Assembly (NCBI RefSeq): GCF_016804325.1
Contig: NZ_CP043627.1
Coordinates: 3,733,001 to 3,797,000 of the forward strand
Direction: 5' to 3'
DNA length: 64,000 bases
DNA from: Methylobacterium aquaticum
Lineage (GTDB): Bacteria; Pseudomonadota; Alphaproteobacteria; Rhizobiales; Beijerinckiaceae
Numbering within the stretch: the first letter of the stretch is position 1; each line of letters starts with the position of its first letter. Below, one piece after another: positions 55,760 to 64,000 of the stretch. Under the pieces are notes generated by a model. It made no database searches and was not told the DNA's origin. It worked only from the letters and a program-made list of their open reading frames with translations. The position numbers were made by a program, and so were the translations under genes.

Positions 55760-56422
55760 TCACGCTGACAGGCCGCGCCCGGGCCTGGCCCGGTCCGGCG
55801 GGATCGATCGACGGGGATGGGCCAGCACGGGGGCGACGAGGCCGTAGGCCGCCCGCGTCTCCTCCAGGGCCTCCTCGGTCATCGCGATGGTGACGGCGCA
55901 GAGCGAGACGCCCGTCTCGGCGACGGGCAGGCCGAGGGGCCGAGGGCGCCAGCCGATCTCCGCCATGTGGGGGATCCAGTAGGTCTCGGCGACGAAGTTC
56001 AGCTGCGGGATGCCCTGGTCGAGGCAATGCTCGATCAGGCCCGCCGCCACGATCCCGGCCACCCGCGACGGCGGCCGGTTCTCGCGAAAGCGCGGGGACA
56101 CGAAGAACAGGGTGCATTCCCAGGTCCCGGGCTCGCGCGCGAAGCCGCGGATGTCGGCGAGATGGGGAAAAACCTCGCTCAGGGGAGTCGGCCGGTCGGC
56201 GGGCAGGAGCCGCGTGCCGCCCGCCACCTGCCCCTCGCCGTCGATCGCCAGCAGGTAGCGCGTGGCCTCGGTGTCGAAGCGGTCGCGTCCGGCGGCGTCG
56301 ACGGCGCGCAGCGCCCGGCAGCCGCCCTCCTCGGCGGCGGCGCGCCGCAGGGCATGGTGCTGCGCCAGCGCATCGGCGTAGGTGAAGCGGCCCGGCCGGT
56401 CGACGACGTGAAGGCGGATCAT
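55760..56422 (-). CDS. divergent LuxI-type autoinducer synthase
   Basis: A 220-residue LuxI homologue, expected to make acyl- or aryl-homoserine lactones from SAM and an acyl donor. Conserved features are DRFDTEATRYLLAID, GGTRLLPADRPTPLSEVFPHL, and the ALNFVAE and EIGWRPRPLG segments. Positions usually strictly conserved look altered: the N-terminal RxxxF...GW region reads RRAAAEEGGC, losing Phe28 and Trp34 equivalents, and the WELSRF motif is WECTLF, with Leu for Arg. It lies directly downstream of a luxR on the same strand. Signal identity cannot be predicted. Confidence 0.82.
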   Translation of the reverse strand: MIRLHVVDRPGRFTYADALAQHHALRRAAAEEGGCRALRAVDAAGRDRFDTEATRYLLAIDGEGQVAGGTRLLPADRPTPLSEVFPHLADIRGFAREPGTWECTLFFVSPRFRENRPPSRVAGIVAAGLIEHCLDQGIPQLNFVAETYWIPHMAEIGWRPRPLGLPVAETGVSLCAVTIAMTEEALEETRAAYGLVAPVLAHPRRSIPPDRARPGRGLSA

Positions 56423-56475
56423 GCACTGACGTCCCTTGCGTCCGGCCCCGATAAGGCCAGACGGGAACGTCGTCC

Positions 56476-56497
56476 GGTATCCCCGAAAACCGGTAGG
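56476..56497 (-). promoter_or_regulatory. candidate lux box
   Basis: The imperfect dyad CTACCGGTTTTCGGGGAT (minus strand, within 56476-56497) lies between luxR and luxI, 54 bp upstream of luxI. It resembles the CCCGAAAxCGGG-type LuxR-binding dyads of Rhizobiales. The call rests on dyad form and position. Confidence 0.4.
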
Positions 56498-56528
56498 TCC
56501 GGGACGAGTTTTGTGCGTAAGCGCGCTT

Positions 56529-57266
56529 CTAGAGTGTGATCTCGCGCAGGCGCAGGGCCTCGATCACCGTGTGGGTGATGTTGCGGGTGCCGATCTTGCT
56601 GCGGGCGTTGCGCAGGTGGGTGGCGACGGTCTCGACCGAGACGCCGAGGAGATCGGCGGTCTCCTCCCGGGTGCGCCCTTGCGCGGCGAAGGACAGGACG
56701 TCCCGCTCGCGGGCGCTCAGGAGGCGCCCACCCGGCTTGCGCCCCCGGCTCGTGGTGCGGGATGCCGCCGACCAGGCGTAGAGCCCGAGCAGGTGGATGG
56801 CGCGGCGCACCCGGGGGGTCATCTCGACCCGCTCGCCGGCGAGCGAGATTCCGCCCTGGAAGCCGTGGGCGTCGTGGATCGGCACGCAATAGCCCGCGCC
56901 CATGCCGTATTCCCGCGCCTCCTCCATCACCCGGCGGGCCCGGTGGTCGTCGTGGAGATCGTGCGGCACCTCGTTCCAGGCAAAGGGCTCGGTGGTGCGG
57001 AAGCAGTGGCGCACCACCGGGTCGTGGCGGTAATGGCCGACCCGGTCGTAATGCGACAGCCAGCCCTCGGGCCAGACGCTGAGCAGGAGGTTGGGGCCGA
57101 TCCGCTCGCTCGGCTGCGGCAGCCGGGTGATGGCGAAGTAGGAAAAGCCGCAGCGGGACACGAGGTCGAAGATGGTCTTCTGCACGTCGAGCGGGTCCGA
57201 CAGGCCGTCGAGACCGTCGATCAGGTCGAATGATTGACGAATGAACGCGTCGTCGGCGTCCGACAT
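56529..57266 (-). CDS. LuxR-type autoinducer receptor
   Basis: A 245-residue regulator with an N-terminal autoinducer-binding domain and a C-terminal LuxR helix-turn-helix. The binding-pocket residues appear intact: Trp and Tyr in WLSHYDRVGHYRHDPVVRHC, Asp-Pro, and the second Trp in FAWNEVPHDLHDD. The DNA-binding part is LLSARERDVLSFAAQGRTREETADLLGVSVETVATHLRNARSKIGTRN. It is the probable receptor for the product of the adjacent LuxI. Expected to activate luxI on signal binding. Confidence 0.9.
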   Translation of the reverse strand: MSDADDAFIRQSFDLIDGLDGLSDPLDVQKTIFDLVSRCGFSYFAITRLPQPSERIGPNLLLSVWPEGWLSHYDRVGHYRHDPVVRHCFRTTEPFAWNEVPHDLHDDHRARRVMEEAREYGMGAGYCVPIHDAHGFQGGISLAGERVEMTPRVRRAIHLLGLYAWSAASRTTSRGRKPGGRLLSARERDVLSFAAQGRTREETADLLGVSVETVATHLRNARSKIGTRNITHTVIEALRLREITL

Positions 57267-57501
57267 GGACCCACCCCTGAACCCCGCGCCCCCGCGCGAA
57301 GCGAACTCGTCCGCCGCGCGATCGCCGCCGGCCCGGGACCAGTATTAGAATCCCTCCAGCAAAGATCAATGCGCGCGTGCGAAACGCGCTCCGGCGCGTG
57401 CTCACTCCTCCCGCACGGTGCCGCAGCCGGCGTTGCCTCTGATCCCGTTCCGCACTATCGGAAAGCCTGAAACAAGCCCTCCGCTGCCGAAGGTCTGGCC
57501 G

Positions 57502-57744
57502 ATGAAAGCGCGCGTCACCGTTACCCTGAAGACCGGCGTCCTCGACCCTCAGGGCAAGGCGATCGAGGGGGCGCTGCGCTCGCTCGGGATCACCGGCATC
57601 GCCGGCGTGCGCCAGGGCAAGTTCTTCGAGGTCGAGGTCGAGGCCGCCGACGAGGCCGCCGCCGAGGCCACCGTGAAGGCGGCCTGCGACCGGCTGCTCG
57701 CCAACACCGTGGTCGAGAACTACCGCGTCGAGATCGCTCGATGA
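57502..57744 (+). CDS. purS: phosphoribosylformylglycinamidine synthase subunit PurS
   Basis: An 80-residue PurS, the small dimeric subunit that joins PurL and PurQ in the formylglycinamide ribonucleotide amidotransferase complex of purine synthesis. The MKARVTVTLKTGVLDPQGKAIEGALRSLGI start is standard. Its TGA overlaps the purQ ATG (ATGA). The long N-terminal extension in frame from 57418 is not conserved. purL is not adjacent in this window. Confidence 0.95.
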   Translation: MKARVTVTLKTGVLDPQGKAIEGALRSLGITGIAGVRQGKFFEVEVEAADEAAAEATVKAACDRLLANTVVENYRVEIAR

Positions 57745-58427
57745 AGGCCGCGATCGTCGTCTTCCCGGGCTCGAACCGCGAGCGGGACGTCGCCCGGGCC
57801 CTGCGCCTCTCCGGCGCCGAGGTGGTGAACGTCTGGCACACCGACACCGAGCTGCCCGCCGGCACCGACCTCGCGGTCCTGCCCGGCGGCTTCTCCTACG
57901 GCGATTACCTGCGCTGCGGCGCCATCGCGGGGCGCGCCCACGCCATGGACGCGGTGCGGGCCCACGCCGCCCGCGGCGGCCTGGTGCTCGGCATCTGCAA
58001 CGGCTTCCAGATCCTGTGCGAATCCGGCCTTTTGCCGGGCGTGCTGATGCGCAACGTCAACCGCCGCTTCCTCTGCCACCGGCAGACCCTGCGGGTCGAG
58101 CGCACCGACACCGCCTTCACGAAGGCCTACAGCCAGCACCAGGTGATCGACGTCTGCATCGCGCATGGCGAGGGCAACTACTTCGCCGATCCCGAGACGC
58201 TGGCGCGGATCGAGGGCGAGGGAAGGGTGGCGTTCCGCTACTGCGACGAGGCCGGCCAGATCACGGTCGAGGCCAACCGCAACGGCTCGCTCAACTCCAT
58301 CGCCGGCATCTATTCCGAGACCCGCAACGTGCTCGGGCTGATGCCGCACCCGGAGAATTTCGTGGAAGGCCTGGTCGGCGGCACCGACGGGCGCGGGCTG
58401 TTCGAGAGCCTGGCCAAGGCGGCCTGA
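57741..58427 (+). CDS. purQ: phosphoribosylformylglycinamidine synthase subunit PurQ
   Basis: A 228-residue PurQ, the glutaminase subunit that provides ammonia to PurL. It begins MKAAIVVFPGSNRERDV. The class I amidotransferase nucleophile Cys is in LVLGICNGFQILCESGLLPG, and the catalytic His and Glu in LGLMPHPENFVEG. It overlaps purS, which confirms the small bacterial type with separate subunits. A 121-bp repeat and then a terminator follow. Confidence 0.97.
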   Translation: MKAAIVVFPGSNRERDVARALRLSGAEVVNVWHTDTELPAGTDLAVLPGGFSYGDYLRCGAIAGRAHAMDAVRAHAARGGLVLGICNGFQILCESGLLPGVLMRNVNRRFLCHRQTLRVERTDTAFTKAYSQHQVIDVCIAHGEGNYFADPETLARIEGEGRVAFRYCDEAGQITVEANRNGSLNSIAGIYSETRNVLGLMPHPENFVEGLVGGTDGRGLFESLAKAA

Positions 58428-58465
58428 GCGTTCTGTCGGGGAGCTTCTGCCTCATCCCGCCCACG

Positions 58466-58586
58466 ACCTCATCCCGAGGTGCGACCGCAGGGAGCCTCGA
58501 AGGAGGGCTCCAGGACTCGCTGTGGTCTCTGGAGCCCTCCTTCGAGGTCAGTCGATCTTCGATCGACTGACACCTCAGGATGAGGT
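58466..58586. repeat. 121-bp palindromic dispersed repeat, copy 3
   Basis: Terminal inverted repeats at 58466-58480 (ACCTCATCCCGAGGT, one mismatch to the right arm) and 58572-58586. The inner 18-bp pair and the 9-bp hairpin at 58549-58569 are the same as in the other copies. It lies between purQ and its terminator. Confidence 0.93.
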
Positions 58587-58615
58587 GGGGAGAGTGGAGT
58601 GAGTAAAGTAACGAG

Positions 58616-58642
58616 GCGGGCCTAAAACGGCCCGCTTTTTTT
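58616..58642 (+). terminator. rho-independent terminator of purS-purQ
   Basis: GCGGGCC (58616-58622) pairs with GGCCCGC (58629-58635) around a 6-nt loop TAAAAC, followed by T7 at 58636-58642. Its T tract reaches the end of the convergent apt gene at 58645. Confidence 0.93.
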
Positions 58643-58644
58643 CG

Positions 58645-59190
58645 TCAGTGCCCCTCGAACTCGATCAGGGTGCGCACCGGCAGGTCGAGGGCGCGCAGGC
58701 GGTCGGCGCCGCCGAGTTCCGGCAGGTCGATGACGAAGCAGGCCGCCACCACCTCGGCGCCGATCCGGCGCAGGAGTTCGACCGCCGCCGTGGCGGTGCC
58801 GCCGGTGGCGATCAGGTCGTCGACGAGGATCACCCGGTCGCCGGGCTTCACCGCGTCGGAATGGATCTCCATCTCGTCGGTGCCGTATTCGAGGGCGTAG
58901 GCGATCGAGACCGTGGTGTGGGGCAGCTTGCCCTTCTTGCGGATCGGCACGAAGCCCGAGGAGAGCTGGTGGGCGATGGCGCCGCCGAGGATGAAGCCCC
59001 GCGCCTCGATGCCGGCGACCTGGTCGATCCGGCCGCCCGCGTAAGGATGCACCAGCTCGTCCACCGCGCGCCGGAAGGCGCGGGCATCGCCGAGCAGGGT
59101 GGTGATGTCGCGAAACATGATGCCGGGCTTCGGATAGTCCGGGATCGAGCGGATCGCGTCCTTGAGGGCGGACGTCGTGCGCGGGTCCAT
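58645..59190 (-). CDS. apt: adenine phosphoribosyltransferase
   Basis: A 181-residue type I phosphoribosyltransferase converting adenine and PRPP to AMP. It has the [19 protein letters not shown]-terminal segment and the PRPP-binding [21 protein letters not shown] loop, along with [14 protein letters not shown]. It starts [13 protein letters not shown]. It lies next to the purS-purQ operon on the opposite strand, so purine-related genes cluster here. Confidence 0.96.
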   Translation of the reverse strand: MDPRTTSALKDAIRSIPDYPKPGIMFRDITTLLGDARAFRRAVDELVHPYAGGRIDQVAGIEARGFILGGAIAHQLSSGFVPIRKKGKLPHTTVSIAYALEYGTDEMEIHSDAVKPGDRVILVDDLIATGGTATAAVELLRRIGAEVVAACFVIDLPELGGADRLRALDLPVRTLIEFEGH

Positions 59191-59259
59191 GGCGTAAGGC
59201 CTTTGTTCGAGATGTCGGCGAGGGCCCCGGGCCGGTCGGACACCGGCCCGGGGGCGGGG

Positions 59260-60054
59260 TCAGCCGCCGACCTTGCGCAGGATGGCGACCAGTTCGCGCT
59301 GGAGCACCTCGTTGCCGCAGGCGACCGAGCGGGCGGTCATCGGGTCGGCGCCGCCATCGGCGCTGCTGGCGAAGCCCCCGGCCTCGCGCACCAGGAGCAG
59401 GCCGGCGGCCATGTCCCAGGTCTGGAGGTCGCGCTCCCAGTAGAGGTCGGCCCGGCCGCAGGCGACCGCCGCGAGGTCGAGGGCGGCCGAGCCGGTCTGG
59501 CGCACGCCGCCGGTCACCGCCATCACGGCGGCGAGTTCCTTCAGAAGGCGCGGATGGCTGCCGCGGCCGAGATAGGGCGAGCCGTAGAGCGCCAGGCTGT
59601 CGGCGAGGTCCTGCCGGCCGGCGACCCGCAGGCGCTTGTTGTTGAGGAAGGCGCCCTTGCCGCGCTCGGCGATGTAGAGCTCGTCCTTGATCGGCTCGTA
59701 GATCACCGCGGCCACCATCGTGCCCTCGCGCTCGAGGCCGACCGAGATGCAGAAATGCGGCACGCCGTGCAGGAAGTTGGTGGTGCCGTCGAGGGGATCG
59801 ACGTGCCAGGTATGGGTCTTGTCCTGGCCCTCGATGACGCCGCTCTCCTCCATGATGAGGCCGTAGCCGGGCCGCGCCTTCATCAGGGCCTCGCGCAGGG
59901 TCGCCTCGGCCTTGCGGTCGGCGGCGGTGACGAAGTCGCCCGGCCCTTTGCGCGAGACCTGGAGGTTCTCGATCTCGCCGAAGTCGCGCTTGAGCCCGCG
60001 CGCCGCCTTGCGCACGGCATCGACCATCACGGTCATCAGGGGGGAGACGATCAT
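59260..60054 (-). CDS. suhB: inositol monophosphatase family protein (SuhB-like)
   Basis: A 264-residue Mg2+-dependent phosphatase of the inositol monophosphatase family. The metal site blocks are intact: FVTAADRKAEATLREAL, LIMEESG, WHVDPLDGTTNFLHGVPHFC and WERDLQTWDMAAGLLLVREAGG. SuhB-type proteins dephosphorylate inositol phosphates and in E. coli also act in transcription antitermination. It lies upstream of apt on the same strand, with a 69-bp gap. The ATG at 60054 is supported by the usual N-terminal length. Confidence 0.93.
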   Translation of the reverse strand: MIVSPLMTVMVDAVRKAARGLKRDFGEIENLQVSRKGPGDFVTAADRKAEATLREALMKARPGYGLIMEESGVIEGQDKTHTWHVDPLDGTTNFLHGVPHFCISVGLEREGTMVAAVIYEPIKDELYIAERGKGAFLNNKRLRVAGRQDLADSLALYGSPYLGRGSHPRLLKELAAVMAVTGGVRQTGSAALDLAAVACGRADLYWERDLQTWDMAAGLLLVREAGGFASSADGGADPMTARSVACGNEVLQRELVAILRKVGG

Positions 60055-60263
60055 CGGGCGACGGCTCCCGGAATGCGGGTCGGGGTCATGGACGAAGTCC
60101 TTCGAAGGCGGGCACTGGCGCCCGCGTCGGATGAAAACGGCAAAAGCGCGCGACCGCGGCGAGGCGGGGCGCTTGGCTGATGATTGGCTCTAGAGCATCG
60201 GCACGCGGCGGGGAAACCACTTTTCGGTCGCTGCGGGGCTGGTGCGCGTCGACGGGCTCCCGC

Positions 60264-61337
60264 TCACGGCCCCGCCCGGTCCGCCGCCAGCCGCTCGGCC
60301 CGCGCCTTCTCCTCGGGCGTCAGACCGGACACCGCCTGGGTCAGCCAGGCATCGGAGAGCCCCTGGGCCCGGGCGGCGATGTCCCAGGCGGCGGCCTCGA
60401 CGAGGTTCTTCTGCACGCCGCGGCCGCTGGCGTAGAGCCGCGCGGCCCGGTTCTGGGCCACGGCGTTGCCGCGGAAGGCGGCGTGGCGGAAGTAGCGGGC
60501 GGCGCGGGCCTCGTCCTTCGGCACGCCCTCGCCGTTGAACAGCAGGATCGAGAACTCGACCTCGCCGGCGAGATCGCCGTTATCGGCGGCGCGGCGGAAC
60601 CAGCCGGCGGCCTTGGTGGTGTCCTTGGGCACGCCGCGGCCCTGGAGGTAGAGCACGCCGAGCGCGTGCTGGGCCGGGGCCAGCTCCTGGTGGGCGGCCT
60701 GGCGCAGAAGCTCGACGGCGCGGGTCAGGTCGGCCGGCACGCCGGTGCCGAGCAGGATGAGCGCGAGGTTGTAGCTCGCCGTGGCATCGGCCCGGGCCGC
60801 GGCCTTCTCCAGCAGGGCGCGGCCGGCGGACTGGTCCTTCGGCACGCCGCGGCCCTCGATCTGCATCATGCCGAGGGTGGCGGCGGCGTGGGGATCGCCG
60901 AGATTGGCGGCCAGCCGGTACCACTCGGCGGCCCGCGCGGGATCCTGGCGCACGCCGAGGCCCTGGCTGTAGAGTTCCGCCAGCAGGGTCATGGCGGGGA
61001 AATCGGTCTTGTTCTTCTCGAGCCGCTTCGTCGCCTCGCGGAACGCGGTGACGTAGAAGCCGCGCTGATAGGCGCCGTAGGCGAGGTCGGCATTCGGGTC
61101 GTTCGAGGGCGCGGGCGGCAGCGAGGCCGCCCCCGGCAGGGTCTGGCTCGATTTGGACGAGCCGAACGTGTTGGTGGTCGCGCCGAAATTCGGCGGGACG
61201 ACGCCCGGCGAGGCGCCTCCCGGGATGCCGGGACCGGAGGCGGCCCCGGCCGGCCCGGCCGCGAGGCTCAAGGTCCCCAGGAGCGCGAGGGTCGCGAGGC
61301 GAGGCGAGGGTACCGAGCAGGGACCGCGCATCCTCAT
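60264..61337 (-). CDS. exported Sel1/TPR-repeat protein
   Basis: A 357-residue secreted protein. The signal peptide (LATLALLGTLSLAAGPAGA) is followed by a Pro/Gly linker (35-85) and then about seven Sel1-like repeats of roughly 36 residues (AAEWYRLAANLGDPHAAATLGMMQIEGRGVPKDQ and similar), which form an alpha-solenoid for protein binding. The ATG at 61337 overlaps the stop of the upstream gene (ATGA), although ATG 61331 has a better-spaced GGAGGG site. Such proteins often act in envelope complexes or as adaptors. Partner unknown. Confidence 0.9.
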   Translation of the reverse strand: MRMRGPCSVPSPRLATLALLGTLSLAAGPAGAASGPGIPGGASPGVVPPNFGATTNTFGSSKSSQTLPGAASLPPAPSNDPNADLAYGAYQRGFYVTAFREATKRLEKNKTDFPAMTLLAELYSQGLGVRQDPARAAEWYRLAANLGDPHAAATLGMMQIEGRGVPKDQSAGRALLEKAAARADATASYNLALILLGTGVPADLTRAVELLRQAAHQELAPAQHALGVLYLQGRGVPKDTTKAAGWFRRAADNGDLAGEVEFSILLFNGEGVPKDEARAARYFRHAAFRGNAVAQNRAARLYASGRGVQKNLVEAAAWDIAARAQGLSDAWLTQAVSGLTPEEKARAERLAADRAGP

Positions 61338-62050
61338 CCCTCCGCGCCCGCGGGGCGGTTCAGGATCGCGGCCTGGGCCTCGGCCACCGCGGCCTCGCCC
61401 CCCTCCCCGACCCAGAGCCCGGAATCGAGGCCGATGAACTCGGCCCCCGTGGCGACGAGGTCCGGCACGGCCGCGAGGTCGCGGGCGAGCGCGATGCACG
61501 GCGTCTCGAAGATCTCGACCCACCAGCTCAGCCGCGCCACGAGGTCGTCGTGGGCAAGCTTCGCCTCGTCGCCGAACAGGACGTAGTCGGCGCCGGCCTC
61601 GCCGGCCTCCATGGCGGCGTGCTTGGTGCGCAGGCGCCCGACCCCGAGGATGCGGCCGTCGCGCAGGCGCTCGCGGAGCGCGCGCAGCGGGCCGTCGCTC
61701 TCCTCGTCCTCATCCCCGTCGCCGTCGGCCTCCGCGTGGATGTCCGCCTCCGGCTGGTCCTCCGCCCCGTAATTCGCCGGCACGTGGACGCCGTCGGCGC
61801 CGCTGCGGGAGGCGACGGTGGCGAGATCGATGCCGCCGCCGCCGGCCAGCACCAGGGCGGCGCCGGCCTCCTGCACCGCGGGCGCCACCGCCTTGACGGC
61901 GTTGACCAGCGCCCGCTCGTCGCCGGGCGGCAGGCGCAGGATCACCGCGGCGACGTCGCCGGCCGCGACCGCGCGCGCCAGCCGGTCCTTCAGGTCCGGG
62001 CCGGCCTCGGGGGCGGTGAGGAGGATCAGGCGGGTCTGGGGATCGGCCAT
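61334..62050 (-). CDS. thiamine-phosphate synthase-like (ThiE/TenI) protein
   Basis: A 238-residue TIM-barrel protein of the ThiE/TenI group. It begins RLILLTAPEAGPDLKDRLARAVAAGDVAAVILRL. It has GADGVHVP, the DYVLFGDE strand and CIALARDLAAVPDLVATGAEFIGLDSGLW near the phosphate site. A low-complexity acidic loop (AEADGDGDEDEESDGP, residues about 120-135) is inserted before the second half, which is unusual. Canonical catalytic residues are not all clear, so it may be ThiE-like rather than true ThiE. Overlaps the Sel1 gene. Confidence 0.78.
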   Translation of the reverse strand: MADPQTRLILLTAPEAGPDLKDRLARAVAAGDVAAVILRLPPGDERALVNAVKAVAPAVQEAGAALVLAGGGGIDLATVASRSGADGVHVPANYGAEDQPEADIHAEADGDGDEDEESDGPLRALRERLRDGRILGVGRLRTKHAAMEAGEAGADYVLFGDEAKLAHDDLVARLSWWVEIFETPCIALARDLAAVPDLVATGAEFIGLDSGLWVGEGGEAAVAEAQAAILNRPAGAEG

Positions 62051-62180
62051 CGGGGTCTTCGAGCCTTCGGGGCGGATGGGGCACAAACGCACGGGGCGGA
62101 CGGCCCGCCGGCCGCCCGCCCTGCTGCATGGTCAATGGGGCGGCGATACGGCGCGCGAGAGCCGCATCGCCGCGCCGGGA

Positions 62181-63266
62181 TTACTCCGCGGCGGCCTTCG
62201 ACGGGGCGAAGGACGGGTCGAGCTTGCCGGCGGCGTAGCGCTTGGCCATCTCGGACAGCGCGATCGGCCGGATCTTGCCGGCGTTGCCCGCCGTGCCGAA
62301 CTCCTCGAAGCGCTGCTTGCACAGCTTCGTCATCGCGTCCATCGCCGGCTTCAGGTACTTGCGCGGGTCGAACTCGGCCTTGTTCTCCATCAGGATCTTG
62401 CGGATCTGGCCGGTCATCGCCATCCGGTTGTCGGTGTCGATGTTGATCTTGCGCACGCCGTGCTTGATGCCGCGCTGGATCTCCTCCACCGGCACGCCCC
62501 AGGTCGGCTTCATCTCGCCGCCATACTGGTTGATGATGTCCTGGAGGTCCTGCGGGACCGACGAGGAGCCGTGCATCACCAGGTGGGTGTTGGGCAGGCG
62601 GCGGTGGATCTCCTCGATCACGTTCATCGCCAGCACCGCGCCGTCGGGCTTGCGGGTGAACTTGTAGGCGCCGTGCGAGGTGCCCATGGCGACGGCGAGC
62701 GCGTCGACCTTGGTGGCCGCCACGAACTTCTCGGCCTCGGCCGGGTCGGTCAGCAGCTGGTCGTGCGACAGGACGCCCTCGGCGCCGTGGCCGTCCTCGG
62801 CCTCGCCCTCGCCGCTCTCGAGCGAGCCGAGCACGCCGAGCTCGCCCTCGACCGAGCAGCCGGCCCAGTGCGCCATCTCGGTCACCTTGCGGGTGATCTC
62901 GACGTTGTAGTTGTAATCCGCCGGGGTCTTGCCGTCGGCCTTGAGCGACCCGTCCATCATCACCGAGGTGAAGCCGTACTGGATCGCGGTGGCGCAGGTC
63001 GCCTCGTTGTTCCCGTGATCCAGGTGCATGCAGACCGGGATGTGGGGATAGATCTCGACGAGGCCGTCGATCAGCTTGGCCAGCACGACGTCGTTGGCAT
63101 AGGAGCGCGCGCCGCGGCTCGCCTGCAGGATCACCGGCGAATCGGTGGCGTCGGCCGCCGCCATGATGGCGAGGCCCTGTTCCATGTTGTTGATGTTGAA
63201 GGCCGGCACCCCGTAGCCGTGCTCGGCGGCGTGGTCGAGGAGCTGCCTGAGCGTGATGCGCGCCAT
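62181..63266 (-). CDS. fba: class II fructose-bisphosphate aldolase
   Basis: A 361-residue zinc-dependent aldolase that splits fructose 1,6-bisphosphate into DHAP and glyceraldehyde 3-phosphate. It has the zinc ligands in [28 protein letters not shown], the [19 protein letters not shown] block, [32 protein letters not shown] and [12 protein letters not shown]. Full length and intact. pgk lies 88 bp upstream on the same strand and is probably in one transcript. This order fits the central carbon (gluconeogenic, serine or Calvin-type) operons of alphaproteobacteria. Confidence 0.97.
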   Translation of the reverse strand: MARITLRQLLDHAAEHGYGVPAFNINNMEQGLAIMAAADATDSPVILQASRGARSYANDVVLAKLIDGLVEIYPHIPVCMHLDHGNNEATCATAIQYGFTSVMMDGSLKADGKTPADYNYNVEITRKVTEMAHWAGCSVEGELGVLGSLESGEGEAEDGHGAEGVLSHDQLLTDPAEAEKFVAATKVDALAVAMGTSHGAYKFTRKPDGAVLAMNVIEEIHRRLPNTHLVMHGSSSVPQDLQDIINQYGGEMKPTWGVPVEEIQRGIKHGVRKINIDTDNRMAMTGQIRKILMENKAEFDPRKYLKPAMDAMTKLCKQRFEEFGTAGNAGKIRPIALSEMAKRYAAGKLDPSFAPSKAAAE

Positions 63267-63354
63267 GTCGAAATCCTCCGAGACTGTGACTGTTGCTGGT
63301 TTATAGCGGATGGGTCGGCCGGCGTCCTAGCGCGGCCGACCTGAACGAAAACCC

Positions 63355-64000
63355 TCAAGCTTGCCGGCGCAGGGCGTCGACGCCCGGGAGCGGCTTGCCC
63401 TCGAGCCATTCGAGGAAGGCGCCGCCGGCGGTCGAGATGTAGGTGAAGTCCTTCGACACGCCGGCATGGTTGAGCGCCGCCACCGTGTCGCCGCCGCCGG
63501 CCACGGAGACGAGCTTGCCGGCCTTAGTGCGCTCGGCCGCATGGCGGGCCGCCGCCACCGTGCCCTGGTCGAAGGGCGCGATCTCGAAGGCGCCGACGGG
63601 GCCGTTCCACACCAGGGTCTTGGCGTCGTCGATCGCGGCCGAGATCCGGTCCACCGACAGGCCGCCGATGTCGAGGATCATGCCGGTCTCAGGGATCGCG
63701 TCGACCCCGTAGGTGTGGTGGGGGGCGCCGGCCTTGAATTCCTCGGCCACCACGCCGTCCACCGGCAGGATGATGGCGCAGTTGTTCTCCCGCGCCGCCT
63801 CGATGATCGCCTGGGCGGTGGGAGCCAGATCGCGCTCGCACAGCGACTTGCCGACGCCGAGGCCGGCGGCGTGCAGGAAGGTGTTGGCCATGCCGCCGCC
63901 GATCACCAGGGCGTCGACCTTGGCGACGAGGTTCTTCAGCAGGTCGATCTTGGTCGAGACCTTGGAGCCGCCGACGATCGCCACCACCGGCCGGGCCGGG
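63355..64000 (-). CDS. pgk: phosphoglycerate kinase, 3' part (cut by the window edge)
   Basis: The C-terminal 214 residues or so of phosphoglycerate kinase, with the start beyond the window. Visible motifs are [48 protein letters not shown], and the ATP-binding [12 protein letters not shown] and WNGPVGAFE. It makes 3-phosphoglycerate and ATP from 1,3-bisphosphoglycerate. fba follows downstream on the same strand. The frame is open to the last base of the window. Confidence 0.96.
   Translation of the reverse strand, partial: PARPVVAIVGGSKVSTKIDLLKNLVAKVDALVIGGGMANTFLHAAGLGVGKSLCERDLAPTAQAIIEAARENNCAIILPVDGVVAEEFKAGAPHHTYGVDAIPETGMILDIGGLSVDRISAAIDDAKTLVWNGPVGAFEIAPFDQGTVAAARHAAERTKAGKLVSVAGGGDTVAALNHAGVSKDFTYISTAGGAFLEWLEGKPLPGVDALRRQA

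Overview
The window is about 70% G+C and looks like a chromosomal segment of an alphaproteobacterium of the Methylobacterium/Methylorubrum type. The support is the codon bias, a tRNA-His with a G1:U72 pair and A73 and no extra 5' G (the alphaproteobacterial form), a CIRCE-controlled groESL operon, an MmgR/suhB-type small RNA, a NepR-domain protein, a DUF1236 protein and a DUF6894-type small protein. No rRNA, prophage, insertion sequence or CRISPR array was seen.

Layout. 1-3.2 kb: a PAP2 phosphatase and a tight three-gene operon (enoyl-CoA hydratase, threonine/serine dehydratase, YbaK-type tRNA deacylase). 3.3-7.0 kb: an L,D-transpeptidase, a metallophosphoesterase, a VOC protein and a lone glycolate oxidase GlcE subunit. 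7.1-13.6 kb: accessory-looking DNA with an MNT/HEPN pair, a polysaccharide flippase, a GT4 glycosyltransferase, a DMT exporter and a clearly AT-richer beta-helix gene. 13.8-18.0 kb: CorA, groES-groEL behind CIRCE, and a TacA/TacT-like toxin-antitoxin pair. 18.1-25.7 kb: housekeeping genes (SDR, Ogt, ferrochelatase, 5'-nucleotidase, Ung, aspartate aminotransferase). 25.9-33.3 kb: a LuxR-type regulator, a DUF1236 protein, an unrecognised exported CxxCH protein, tartrate dehydrogenase, a CLC transporter and tRNA-His. 33.4-45.3 kb: many small lineage-type proteins, an MmgR-like sRNA, a lytic transglycosylase, a NepR domain joined to a receiver-like domain, a transglutaminase, a second L,D-transpeptidase, a RadD-like helicase, an Hpt protein and a FlaG-like protein. 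45.6-53.5 kb: catabolic and sensory genes. 54.3-57.3 kb: a PIG-L deacetylase and a luxR-luxI quorum-sensing locus with two small downstream ORFs. 57.5-64 kb: purS-purQ, apt, an inositol monophosphatase, a Sel1-repeat protein, a ThiE-like protein, fba and the 3' part of pgk.

Two features cut across the window. First, an exactly 121-bp palindromic repeat occurs three times (3177, 46667, 58466), with paired substitutions that keep its hairpins. Second, four genes (an SDR, hemH, a CLC channel with two breaks, and a small exported protein) are each broken by single-base losses, mostly in G/C runs. An essential gene and a shared error type are both involved, so residual sequencing indels are a more likely cause than real gene decay.

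The most unusual biology is the NepR/pseudo-receiver fusion (38758-39390), a possible unconventional element of the general stress response. Next is a LuxI homologue that has lost several canonical residues beside an intact-looking LuxR (55.5-57.3 kb).
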